Shown: positions 56,360 to 64,000 of the stretch, piece by piece
How the letters are laid out: every line of letters starts with the position of its first letter
How positions within the stretch are numbered: the first letter of the stretch is position 1
Program-made: the position numbers and the translations under genes
Notes under the pieces: generated by a model
What the model was told of the DNA's origin: nothing
Seen by the model: the letters and a program-made list of their open reading frames with translations, nothing else
The model's database searches: none
Source of the DNA: Antarcticimicrobium sediminis
GTDB taxonomy: Bacteria > Pseudomonadota > Alphaproteobacteria > Rhodobacterales > Rhodobacteraceae
Length of the DNA stretch: 64,000 nucleotides
NCBI RefSeq assembly: GCF_004348975.1
Contig: NZ_SMFP01000019.1
Span: 1 to 64,000 of the forward strand
Direction of reading: 5' to 3'

Positions 56360-57145
56360 ATGGATCTGCCGTCCGATGATGAGGACAAGGACCGGAATTT
56401 CATCACCGCACTGGCGCGCGGGCTGGAGGTGCTGCGCGCCTTTCGCCCCAATGAGGTGGATCTGACAAATACCGATCTGTCCGAGCGCACGGGCCTGCCC
56501 AAACCGACGGTGTCGCGGCTGACCCATACCCTGTGCAAGCTTGACTATCTGGTGGCCGATCCGCGCAGGGGAACCTATCGGCTGGGGGCCGGGGTGTTGC
56601 AACTTGGCTTTGGTGTATTGGCCGGGATGGAGATCGGCGATCGGGCGGCTGATGTGCTGCGCGATCTGAACAACGGCCCCAACTCCTATATCACCGCCGC
56701 ATTGGGCGAGCGGTTTCGCGACCAGGTGGTCTATGTCGCGGTGCAGGCCTCGCGCGAAGATGTGGCGCTGACCATGCGTATCGGCTCGCGCTTGCCGTTG
56801 TTTCACTCCGCGATTGGTCGTGCGATCCTGGTCGCCATGCCCGGGGACGCGCGTGAAGCGGTGTTTGACGCGGCCCGTCAGGCCGACCCGGACGGCGCCC
56901 CAGAACGGCAGGTTCGGTTCATCGCGGCGCAGGCTGAATATGAGAGCAAGGGATTTTGCTCTGGTTACGGGGACTGGCGCGGCGACGTGAACGGCATCGC
57001 GGTGCCGGTGTTTTCCCTCAATGGATCACGGATCTATGGGCTGAACATCGGCGGCCCGTCCTTTCATGTGAAAAAGAAACAGTTGGAAACCCACTATGCG
57101 CCGCGGTTGATCAAGGCTGGAAAACAATTGGGTCTGCGGGCCTGA
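56360..57145 (+). CDS. IclR-family transcriptional regulator
   Basis: Regulator of 261 residues: winged helix (about 15-80) with NTDLSERTGLPKPTVSRLTH and a C-terminal effector domain with LPLFHSAIGRAILVAM and YGDWRGDVNGIAVPV. Last gene of the acyl-CoA operon, so it probably controls it. The start at 56360 was chosen because the upstream frame runs into the APH gene. Confidence 0.92.
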   Translation: MDLPSDDEDKDRNFITALARGLEVLRAFRPNEVDLTNTDLSERTGLPKPTVSRLTHTLCKLDYLVADPRRGTYRLGAGVLQLGFGVLAGMEIGDRAADVLRDLNNGPNSYITAALGERFRDQVVYVAVQASREDVALTMRIGSRLPLFHSAIGRAILVAMPGDAREAVFDAARQADPDGAPERQVRFIAAQAEYESKGFCSGYGDWRGDVNGIAVPVFSLNGSRIYGLNIGGPSFHVKKKQLETHYAPRLIKAGKQLGLRA

Positions 57146-57327
57146 GGGCGGGTGACAGCGTTACAATTTTTAAATTTCCCGCGGAAAATTCTATAATAAA
57201 CAGCGCTATATACGGATAGTATAAGGTGAAGCGTAACGTGATGTCTGGGAGCGTTCTATCGTCCTCCACGCGCCCGATTCCGGCCCGACCTTTGAGCCGG
57301 GCCAGTCAAGGACCAAATGGGGTGCCC

Positions 57328-57936
57328 CTACAGGTTACGCGCCTTTTGCAGCGCAGGGCGCGCCAAAAGCCGATCCGCATAGGCGTTCAGGTTCGGCTTA
57401 TCCGAGAAATCCATCCCCAGCATGTCGCGCGACACAGTAACAGAGTGGCCGGTCATGATATCGGCGGCGGTGAAATCCCCGGCCAGATATGCGCACCCCT
57501 CCATCTGTTGCTCGACCGTCGTCAGCATCTGGTTCAGCAGCTTGGTCGCGCGTTTCACGTTCACCTCGGTCCGCCGCTCTGGCGGCAGCAGGATGGTTTC
57601 GACCACCAGCGTGTTGATTGGCGGCATGATCATGCCTTCGCAATAGTGGAACCACTGTAGATATGCCGCAAATTCCTGTGTTCCAACATCGGGTTGCAGC
57701 CGTCCGTTGCCGTAAAGCGCGAGGATGTATTGCACGATCGCCCCGGACTCAAAGAGACGGATTTCCCCGTCTTCCAGAACCGGCACCCGGCCCATCGGGT
57801 GAATCTTGCGATACTCCGGCGCGCGCATTTCTGGGCTGCCTAGCTCGAATTTCTCGATTTCATAGTCAAGCGCCAGCTCCTCCAACAGCCAGGCGACGCG
57901 AACCGCGCGGGTGTTCTGTGCATAATAAAGTTTCAT
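57328..57936 (-). CDS. Glutathione S-transferase family protein
   Basis: Protein of 202 residues with an N-terminal thioredoxin-like domain (MKLYYAQNTRAVRVAWLLEE) and a helical C-terminal half (about 90-200). SD GGAGGAG before the ATG at 57936. It is divergent from the HxlR regulator gene; the region between has a palindrome. Confidence 0.9.
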   Translation of the reverse strand: MKLYYAQNTRAVRVAWLLEELALDYEIEKFELGSPEMRAPEYRKIHPMGRVPVLEDGEIRLFESGAIVQYILALYGNGRLQPDVGTQEFAAYLQWFHYCEGMIMPPINTLVVETILLPPERRTEVNVKRATKLLNQMLTTVEQQMEGCAYLAGDFTAADIMTGHSVTVSRDMLGMDFSDKPNLNAYADRLLARPALQKARNL

Positions 57937-57961
57937 GATGCTCCTCCGGGAAACGGGTAAA

Positions 57962-58015
57962 TTGACATGGGATCGGGTTTGTGGAAATGCTAACTTCAGA
58001 TTTTGAAGCGTGTCA
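57962..58015. promoter_or_regulatory. Divergent GST/hxlR promoter with palindrome CTTCA-GATTT-TGAAG
   Basis: A perfect 5-5-5 inverted repeat lies at 57994-58008. A TTGACA on the plus strand (57962-57967) and one on the minus strand (58010-58015) are plausible -35 elements. The repeat overlaps the spacer of the minus-strand promoter, as expected for an HxlR repressor site. Confidence 0.45.
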
Positions 58016-58031
58016 ACAAGAGGGACCGGAT

Positions 58032-58508
58032 ATGGGGCGGGCGGATCTTGCCAATACCAGTTGCCCGGTCTCGCGCGTGATCGAACGGGTCGGCGATCCC
58101 TGGGTGCTGATGATCCTGCGTGAAGCGTTTCTTGGCACACGCAGGTTCGATGATTTTCAAGTTCAAACAGGCGTCTCGCCGCATTTGCTCAGTCAGCGGC
58201 TGAAGCAGCTTTGTGAGGATGAAATCCTGCAACGCCGGGCCTATAACGCGCATCCCCCACGCTATGAATACCTTTTGACGGACAAGGGCCGCGACCTGTG
58301 GCCGGTGATTATCGCGCTGCGCAATTGGGGGCAGACATGGCTGGGTGGCGAGACCATCACGCTGACGCACAAAGCCTGTGGCGCGCGGATTGACCCGGTG
58401 ATGACCTGCCCGGACTGCGGTACACCGTTGGGCGCGCGGGACGTGCAGGCAGACCTCAGCCCGGAATTCAAACAAGAACGCAAAACCCGACGGGAGGGCA
58501 AAGGATGA
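58032..58508 (+). CDS. HxlR-family transcriptional regulator
   Basis: Regulator of 158 residues with the HxlR signature CPVSRVIERVGDPWVLMILR and a C-terminal zinc-ribbon-like motif (CGARIDPVMTCPDCG). GAGGGA before the ATG at 58032 supports that start over the GTG at 57981. Divergent from GST and overlapping the enoyl-CoA hydratase gene by 4 nt. Confidence 0.9.
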   Translation: MGRADLANTSCPVSRVIERVGDPWVLMILREAFLGTRRFDDFQVQTGVSPHLLSQRLKQLCEDEILQRRAYNAHPPRYEYLLTDKGRDLWPVIIALRNWGQTWLGGETITLTHKACGARIDPVMTCPDCGTPLGARDVQADLSPEFKQERKTRREGKG

Positions 58509-59263
58509 CCGCATCGCAACATCTGATCCGAAAAGACTATGGCGAGGGCATCGTCGCAATCGAGTTGGGCCGCGCACCGGTCAACGCGTTAAGCCCCGAG
58601 TTCCTGATGGGGTTTGCCGCGTTGCTGCATGAGCTGGAGCGCGACGAAACCGTGCGCGCCGTCGTTTTGACCAGCGCGTTCAAGGTGTTCTCGGCCGGGC
58701 TTGACCTGAAAGAGGCGCAAGACTTTGACCTCGGCCAGCAACAGGCCATTGTCGAGGCTTTGAATGTGGGGTTCTTCACGCTGTTCGCCTGTCCCAAGCC
58801 GGTGGTGGCCGCCGTCGCTGGCCCAGCCATTGCAGGTGGACTGTTCTTTGTTCTGGGCAGCGATATCCGGGTCGCCGGACCACGGGCGCGCCTTGGTCTG
58901 GCCGAGGTGCGGGTGGGCGTCGATTTTCCGGCCCCGACAATGGAAATCGCCCGCGCGACCTTGGGGCCCAATACGCTGCGCCGGCTGATGCAGACCGGAC
59001 AACCGATTGATGCGAAACAGGCCGTGGCAGAAGGCATCGTTGATGTTCTGGAGGAGGATGGCGGCATCGTGCTGGATCGTGCGCTGGCCGAGGCGCGGGC
59101 ATTGGCCGAGATCCCGTCGATTGCCTATGCTTCGGTCAAACGACAGATCCGCGCCCCGGCGATTGCGGCCATTGAGGCGGCGATCGCCGCCGGGGCCAAC
59201 GCGCCGGAGGACGGGTGGTACAACGCGCAGTCGCGCGATGCGATGCGCCGGATGATTGGTTAA
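58505..59263 (+). CDS. Enoyl-CoA hydratase/isomerase family protein
   Basis: Protein of 252 residues of the crotonase superfamily. Oxyanion-hole motifs are FSAGLDLKEA and AGPAIAGGLFFV; LAEVRVGVDFP has the position of one catalytic Glu. Translationally coupled to hxlR. Confidence 0.9.
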   Translation: MTASQHLIRKDYGEGIVAIELGRAPVNALSPEFLMGFAALLHELERDETVRAVVLTSAFKVFSAGLDLKEAQDFDLGQQQAIVEALNVGFFTLFACPKPVVAAVAGPAIAGGLFFVLGSDIRVAGPRARLGLAEVRVGVDFPAPTMEIARATLGPNTLRRLMQTGQPIDAKQAVAEGIVDVLEEDGGIVLDRALAEARALAEIPSIAYASVKRQIRAPAIAAIEAAIAAGANAPEDGWYNAQSRDAMRRMIG

Positions 59264-59391
59264 TCTGAAACGCCGTGACGTCAGGGGCAAATCGGGCCGC
59301 ACGGTCGCTCGACATTTGGTGAGTATCGCGGTCAGAGTGTACAAAATAGACGTCCGCTCCGGTGGCCGTCAGGGGGGAGGGAGTACAACAG

Positions 59392-60633
59392 ATGGAAGCC
59401 GTAAATGCACAGGATCGGGGCTTTGATCCCGGACGTCTGGATCGCATTTCCGATTGGATGGACCGCTATGTCGCGGACCGGAAATATCCGGGGAGCTCGG
59501 TTCTGATCGCGCGCGATAGCGCCGAGGTCTATTTCAATGCCGCTGGAGCGCGCAATGTCGAGGTCGGGTTGCCCTATACCCGCGATACGGTTGCGCGCAT
59601 CTATTCGATGACAAAACCGGTGACCTCAGTCGCGTTGATGATGCTGGCGGAAAAGGGGCTGTTTCATCTTGATGCCCCGGTGTCAGATTTCATCCCGTCG
59701 TTTTCCGACATGCGGGCCCTGATCCCCGGGGCGGAGCGGATTGACCAAACCGAGGCTTGCGCAACGCCGACGCTGCATCAGCTCCTGACCCATACCAGCG
59801 GGTTGAGCTATCCGTTCAACCCCGGTGTGCTGTCGCGCGCGATGGACGCTGCGGATCTGATCTTCAAACCGAACCAAGGGTCGTTGGCCGATCAGGTGGA
59901 TCAGGTGGCGGCGCTGCCGCTGGCGTTTCAACCGGGCACCCGCTGGGAATATTCGGTGGGGATCGACATTCTGGGCCGCGTGGTCGAGGTGGTTTCGGGG
60001 AAATCGCTGGCAGATTTCTTCGCCGAAGAGATCTTTGCGCCGCTGGGCATGACCCAGACCGGGTTTTCCGTTCCGCAAGGGACAGGGGACCGGTTCGCGT
60101 CGCTGTATACGCCGCTTGCCGGGGATGCGATGGCGTTGAATTCTGCAAAGTCCGGCGGTGATACCCTGCGGCTGACCGACCAGTTCGGGAGGTCGCCATT
60201 CGAGAATGCCAACCTGTATTCCGGCGGCGGCGGTCTGGTGGGCACGATCGACGATTACATGGCCTTCGCCGAGATGCTGCGTCGGGGCGGGATCTGTGAT
60301 GGCGGGCGTCTGCTGAGCCCCTCGACGCTGGATTTCATGATGCGAAACCATCTGCCGGGCGATATCGCCTCGATGGGGCCGCAAAGCTTTGCCGAACAAC
60401 CCATGGAAGGTATGGGGTTCGGTTTGGGCGGGGCTGTTGTATTGGATACAGGACGGTCCAGAAGCCCTGGAAATATAGGCGATTTTAGTTGGGGCGGAAT
60501 GGCCTCGACGTTTTTCTGGATTGACCGGGTGCTGGATCTGAGTGTGGTTTTCTTCACCCAGCTTTCGCCGTCCAGTTCATACCCAAGTCGCGCCGAATTG
60601 AAGGCGCTGGTGCACGGAGCAGTACTATCATGA
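59392..60633 (+). CDS. Serine hydrolase, beta-lactamase family (class C-like)
   Basis: Protein of 413 residues. Nucleophile motif SMTK (SxxK) in RIYSMTKPVTSVALMM, the tyrosine in WEYSVGIDI (YxN-like position) and a C-terminal FSWGGMASTFFWID. The ATG at 59392 has GGAGGGAG upstream and no signal peptide, so it is probably a cytoplasmic esterase rather than a beta-lactamase. Its stop overlaps the next gene by 4 nt. Confidence 0.88.
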   Translation: MEAVNAQDRGFDPGRLDRISDWMDRYVADRKYPGSSVLIARDSAEVYFNAAGARNVEVGLPYTRDTVARIYSMTKPVTSVALMMLAEKGLFHLDAPVSDFIPSFSDMRALIPGAERIDQTEACATPTLHQLLTHTSGLSYPFNPGVLSRAMDAADLIFKPNQGSLADQVDQVAALPLAFQPGTRWEYSVGIDILGRVVEVVSGKSLADFFAEEIFAPLGMTQTGFSVPQGTGDRFASLYTPLAGDAMALNSAKSGGDTLRLTDQFGRSPFENANLYSGGGGLVGTIDDYMAFAEMLRRGGICDGGRLLSPSTLDFMMRNHLPGDIASMGPQSFAEQPMEGMGFGLGGAVVLDTGRSRSPGNIGDFSWGGMASTFFWIDRVLDLSVVFFTQLSPSSSYPSRAELKALVHGAVLS

Positions 60634-62585
60634 GCGCAGAACGACCCATTCTCTGGACCCCGAGCAAGGACCGTATCGAGGGCAGCCGCATGGCCGAATT
60701 CATGCGCTGGCTGTCCGAGACGCGCGGCTTGACGTTCGACGATTACAACGCGCTTTGGACCTGGAGCGTCACCGATCTGGACGGGTTCTGGTCGGCGCTG
60801 TGGGATTTCTTCGATATTCCCGCCTCGAAACGCTGTGACACCATGCTGGCCGAGCGGCGGATGCCCGGCGCCGTCTGGTGCCCCGAGGGGCGGATGAATT
60901 TCGCCGAAGTCATGTTGCGCCCGGCGCAGGCGCGCCCCGATGCCGAGGCCTTGGTCGTGCGCTCGGAAACCTTTGGCGACAGCCGTCTGACATGGGCCGA
61001 GCTGTCGGCGCAGGTTGCCAGCGTCGCCGCGCGGTTCCGGGCCATGGGTGTGGGGCAGGGCGACCGGGTGGTCGCCATCCTGCCCAATACCGAGACCGCG
61101 CTGATCGCCTGTCTCGCCACCGCCAGCATCGGCGCGATCTGGTCGCTTTGCGCGCCTGACATGGGGCATGTGGCGATCCTTGACCGGTTCCGCCAGATCG
61201 AGCCCAAGCTGATCATCGCGCAGGATGGCTATGTCCATGCGGGCAAGATGATTGATCGGCGCGAGGTGCTGAGCACAATCTTCGACGGGTTGGAGACGCT
61301 GGAACAGCGCGTTCTGCTGCCGGTGGTCGGAGACCTTCCCGAGGGGGCCGTCGCGTGGTCTGATCTGATTGGCGACACCTCCGAACCGGAGTTCGCGCAG
61401 GTGCCGTTCGATCATCCGCTGTGGATCGTCTATTCCTCGGGCACCACAGGCAACCCGAAACCCATCGTGCATGGGCATGGCGGCATCATCCTTGAGGGGG
61501 CGAAACAATCGCTGCATCAGGATCTGCGCGCCGGCGACCGGTTCTGCTGGCTGACCTCTTCGGGTTGGGTGATGTGGAATGCGCAATTCGTGGCGCTGGG
61601 GCAGGGGGTGACGCTGGCGCTGTTTGATGGCGCGCCGAACCACCCCGACATGCTGGCGCTGTGGCGCTTTGCGGCGGAGGAGCGGCTGACCTATCTCGGG
61701 GTTGGTGCGGCCTATATCACCGTCTGCATCAAGGCCGGCATTCGACCGCGCGACGAATTGGATCTGAGTGCGCTGGTCTCGCTGGGCACCACCGGCTCGC
61801 CGCTGACCTCGGACGGCTATGACTGGATATATGATGCGGTGGACCGCGATATCTGGCTGGCGCCGATCTCCGGTGGCACCGATTTCGCCGGTGCGTTCGT
61901 CTGCGGCAACCCGATGTTGCCGGTGCGCGCGGGCGAGATGCAGTGCCGTGCGCTTGGCAACGCGGTGCGCGCCTATGATGACATGGGCAACGAATTGATC
62001 GGAGAAGTGGGCGAATTGGTCTGCACCGAACCGCTGCCCTCGATGCCGCTGTATTTCTGGGGCGACACCGACGGAACCCGCCTGCATGAAAGCTATTTCG
62101 ACACCTATCCGGGCATTTGGCGCCATGGCGACTGGATCGAGATCACGCCCGAAGGGGGATCGGTGATCTATGGCCGCTCGGACGCCACCATCAACCGCAA
62201 AGGGTTGCGGCTGGGCTCGTCCGAGATCTATCAGGCGGTCGAAGGGCTGGAAGAGGTGATGGATTCCATGGTCGTCGATCTGGAATTCCTTGGCCGGGAA
62301 AGCTTTATGCCGCTGTTTGTGGCGCTGGCGCCCGGGCTTTCGCTGGACGATGCGTTGAAGGACAAGATTAACAATGCAATCCGCGCGTCGGTTTCGGCCC
62401 GGTTCGTGCCAAACGCGATTGTTCAGGTTGCCGAGATCCCACGCACGCTGTCGGGCAAAAAGCTGGAAGTGCCGGTGAAAAAACTTCTTCTGGGGGCCAA
62501 ACCCGAAAGCGTGGTAAACCGCGATTCCATGGCCAACCCGGACAGTTTCGATCCCTTCATCGCCTATGCTGCCGCGCGCGCCTGA
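60630..62585 (+). CDS. aacS: Acetoacetyl-CoA synthetase
   Basis: Adenylate-forming ligase of 651 residues that activates acetoacetate. Motifs: VYSSGTTGNPKPIVHGHGG, SPLTSDGYDWIY, GDWIEITPEGG and YGRSDATINRKG, with a C-terminal lysine in RTLSGKKLEVPVKK. It fits a region for short-chain acyl-CoA and ketone-body metabolism. Confidence 0.93.
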   Translation: MSAERPILWTPSKDRIEGSRMAEFMRWLSETRGLTFDDYNALWTWSVTDLDGFWSALWDFFDIPASKRCDTMLAERRMPGAVWCPEGRMNFAEVMLRPAQARPDAEALVVRSETFGDSRLTWAELSAQVASVAARFRAMGVGQGDRVVAILPNTETALIACLATASIGAIWSLCAPDMGHVAILDRFRQIEPKLIIAQDGYVHAGKMIDRREVLSTIFDGLETLEQRVLLPVVGDLPEGAVAWSDLIGDTSEPEFAQVPFDHPLWIVYSSGTTGNPKPIVHGHGGIILEGAKQSLHQDLRAGDRFCWLTSSGWVMWNAQFVALGQGVTLALFDGAPNHPDMLALWRFAAEERLTYLGVGAAYITVCIKAGIRPRDELDLSALVSLGTTGSPLTSDGYDWIYDAVDRDIWLAPISGGTDFAGAFVCGNPMLPVRAGEMQCRALGNAVRAYDDMGNELIGEVGELVCTEPLPSMPLYFWGDTDGTRLHESYFDTYPGIWRHGDWIEITPEGGSVIYGRSDATINRKGLRLGSSEIYQAVEGLEEVMDSMVVDLEFLGRESFMPLFVALAPGLSLDDALKDKINNAIRASVSARFVPNAIVQVAEIPRTLSGKKLEVPVKKLLLGAKPESVVNRDSMANPDSFDPFIAYAAARA

Positions 62586-62619
62586 TGCTTGAATTGCGAG
62601 CCCTGAGAAAGGACTGCCC

Positions 62620-63486
62620 ATGACCGATGTCGGCGCCGAACTGCTGGATCTTCTGAATATTGAACCGCTTGAGGTCGATTTGTTCCGCGGCATCGGTGCG
62701 GGCGGAGAGACCAGCAAGCGGATCTATGGTGGGCAGGTGATCGCGCAGGCGCTGGCGGCTGCCTATCACACCGTGCCCGGCCGGTTGTGCCATTCGCTGC
62801 ATGCCTATTTCATTCGGCCGGGCGACCCGTCGATCCCGGTGATCTATCAGGTCGACCGGGCCCGCGACGGCGGCAGCTTTGCTACAAGGCGGGTGGTGGC
62901 GATCCAGCATGGCAAGCAGATCCTGAACATGGCCGCCTCGTTTCACGTCGAGGAGGAGGGCTGGGACTATCAGCACGAGATGCCTGACGTGCCGGGCCCA
63001 GAGGGCTTGGCCAATCGCGAGGAGTTGCAAGGGCGTTGGTTGGATCAGATCCCCGAGTCGATGCGCAAGGATTTTCTGCGCCCGCGCCCGATTGAGATCC
63101 GCGAGGTGGAGCCGCGCGACCTGATCCACCCTGATCCGAAAAGCGACATCAACCATCTGTGGTTCCGGATGGAGGCCGCCGCCGGGGCCAGCCCGCAGAT
63201 GCAGCATATTCTTCTGGCCTATGCCTCGGACATGTATCTGCTTGGCTCGTCGCTCAGGCCGCATGGGCTGACCTGGTTCAGCGGCGAGGTGATGACCGCG
63301 AGCCTGGATCACTCCATGTGGTTTCACGGCCCGATCGAGTTCAAGGACTGGCATCTGTATAGCATGGACGCGCCCTTTACCGGCGGTGCGCGTGGCTTCA
63401 GCCGGGGCAAGATCTTTACCCAGGACGGGCGTCTAGTGGCCAGCACGGCGCAAGAAGGTCTGGTGCGCCCCTACAAGCCGAAATAG
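62620..63486 (+). CDS. tesB: Acyl-CoA thioesterase II
   Basis: Double-hotdog thioesterase of 288 residues. Motifs: GGQVIAQALAAAYHTVPGR, HAYFIRPGDPSIPVIYQVDR and TASLDHSMWFHGP, which includes the catalytic Asp. Length matches TesB. It follows aacS by 34 nt. Confidence 0.95.
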   Translation: MTDVGAELLDLLNIEPLEVDLFRGIGAGGETSKRIYGGQVIAQALAAAYHTVPGRLCHSLHAYFIRPGDPSIPVIYQVDRARDGGSFATRRVVAIQHGKQILNMAASFHVEEEGWDYQHEMPDVPGPEGLANREELQGRWLDQIPESMRKDFLRPRPIEIREVEPRDLIHPDPKSDINHLWFRMEAAAGASPQMQHILLAYASDMYLLGSSLRPHGLTWFSGEVMTASLDHSMWFHGPIEFKDWHLYSMDAPFTGGARGFSRGKIFTQDGRLVASTAQEGLVRPYKPK

Positions 63487-63507
63487 GGGCGCAAGCCTGA
63501 ACGGGCG

Positions 63508-64000
63508 TTATTCCTTGCCGGTCATTTCACCGTTGAACTGTCGGTTCAGCTTGCGCATCCCACCGATCCAGCGGTCGTAATCGGCGGTCTTGAGCCGCAT
63601 GTAGTCCAGCACCTGAGGATGCGGCAGGACGAGGAACCTTTCGTCCTGAATGGCGCTGACGCAAATTTCCGCAACCGGTTCGGGTTCCAGCATGCCATCC
63701 AGCGCGGCAACGCCTTCCTCGTGGCCACGTGTCATCTCTGAGCGCACCGCTTGCGGGCACAGCACCGAAACCTTGATCCCCTGATCGCCATAGGTCAACG
63801 CCAGCCATTCGGCCAGCCCGACGGCGGCATGTTTGGTCACCCCATAGGGCGCCGCACCGACCTGATTGAGCAACCCTGCGGCCGAGGCGGTGTTGAGCAG
63901 ATAGCCACCGCCACGCGCGATCATTCGTGGCACCACATGACGCGCAGCCCAGACATGGGCCATGACGTTGATTTCCCAGATGCGCTGCCAGTCGGCATCG
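63508..64000 (-). CDS. Short-chain dehydrogenase (5' end outside the window)
   Basis: C-terminal part of an SDR: the frame is open to position 64000, reading [20 protein letters not shown] at the edge. The Y-x3-K pair is in [10 protein letters not shown] and the serine is in [10 protein letters not shown]. The N-terminal cofactor domain lies beyond the right edge. Convergent with tesB. Confidence 0.9.
   Translation of the reverse strand, partial: DADWQRIWEINVMAHVWAARHVVPRMIARGGGYLLNTASAAGLLNQVGAAPYGVTKHAAVGLAEWLALTYGDQGIKVSVLCPQAVRSEMTRGHEEGVAALDGMLEPEPVAEICVSAIQDERFLVLPHPQVLDYMRLKTADYDRWIGGMRKLNRQFNGEMTGKE

Noticed and set aside
60255-62717. Very long minus-strand open frame (820 codons) antisense to aacS
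   Set aside because: It has no recognisable motif, and the plus-strand frame is a complete acetoacetyl-CoA synthetase; GC-rich codon bias produces such shadows.

Overview
The window looks like chromosome of a marine-type alphaproteobacterium of the Rhodobacteraceae (Roseobacter group). The evidence is the GC-rich sequence, the pair rplU-rpmA followed by obgE-proB-proA, a ChpT phosphotransferase, an ornithine-lipid pair olsB-olsA, rpsB-tsf, and L21 carrying the C-terminal helix-hairpin-helix extension. The affiliation is inferred from gene content and protein similarity recalled from memory, not from a search.

Layout. 1-850: insertion-sequence debris (two divergent IS481-like ends and an IS66 tnpA/tnpB remnant). 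0.96-4.5 kb: PepSY protein, OmpR-type regulator and sensor kinase, then a dihaem cytochrome c peroxidase. 4.6-11.5 kb (minus strand): an Ugp-like carbohydrate/phosphate-ester ABC importer with a HAD phosphatase, a PHP phosphoesterase and an RpiR regulator. 12.1-33.8 kb: a large catabolic island. It holds a polyamine-type ABC importer with an amidohydrolase, a DUF1028 protein and an FAD amine oxidase-like protein; a LysR regulator; a divergent N-carbamoyl-D-amino-acid amidohydrolase with a second DUF1028 protein; then a dipeptide-type ABC importer with two more amidohydrolases, a D-2-hydroxyacid dehydrogenase and a class II aldolase, facing a GntR/FCD regulator. 33.8-34.84 kb: a truncated IS5-like element and unassigned DNA ending at the 3' end of tRNA-Ser(CGA).

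35-46.8 kb is core genome: two DUF2059-type proteins, L21, L27, an acetyltransferase, ObgE, ProB, ProA, ChpT, a DUF3553 protein, OlsB-OlsA, S2 and EF-Ts. 47.1-64 kb: an orphan LuxR regulator, a MaoC-like protein, a histidine phosphatase, and an acyl-CoA catabolism region. The latter has a quinone oxidoreductase, paired acyl-CoA dehydrogenases, two SDRs, a phosphatase, an APH-like protein, an IclR regulator, GST/HxlR, an enoyl-CoA hydratase, a serine hydrolase, acetoacetyl-CoA synthetase, a TesB thioesterase, and an SDR that runs off the window.

The most distinctive part is the 12.1-33.8 kb island. My reading is two linked uptake-and-hydrolysis modules for nitrogen-rich amide or cyclic ureide substrates. 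Permeases import the compound, metal-dependent amidohydrolases open or deaminate it, the carbamoylase removes the carbamoyl group, DUF1028 proteins (possible Ntn-type hydrolases with Thr2) do an unassigned step, and the oxidase, dehydrogenase and aldolase process the carbon skeleton. The substrate is not determinable from sequence alone. Repeated operator-like motifs beside the LysR and GntR genes support local regulation.
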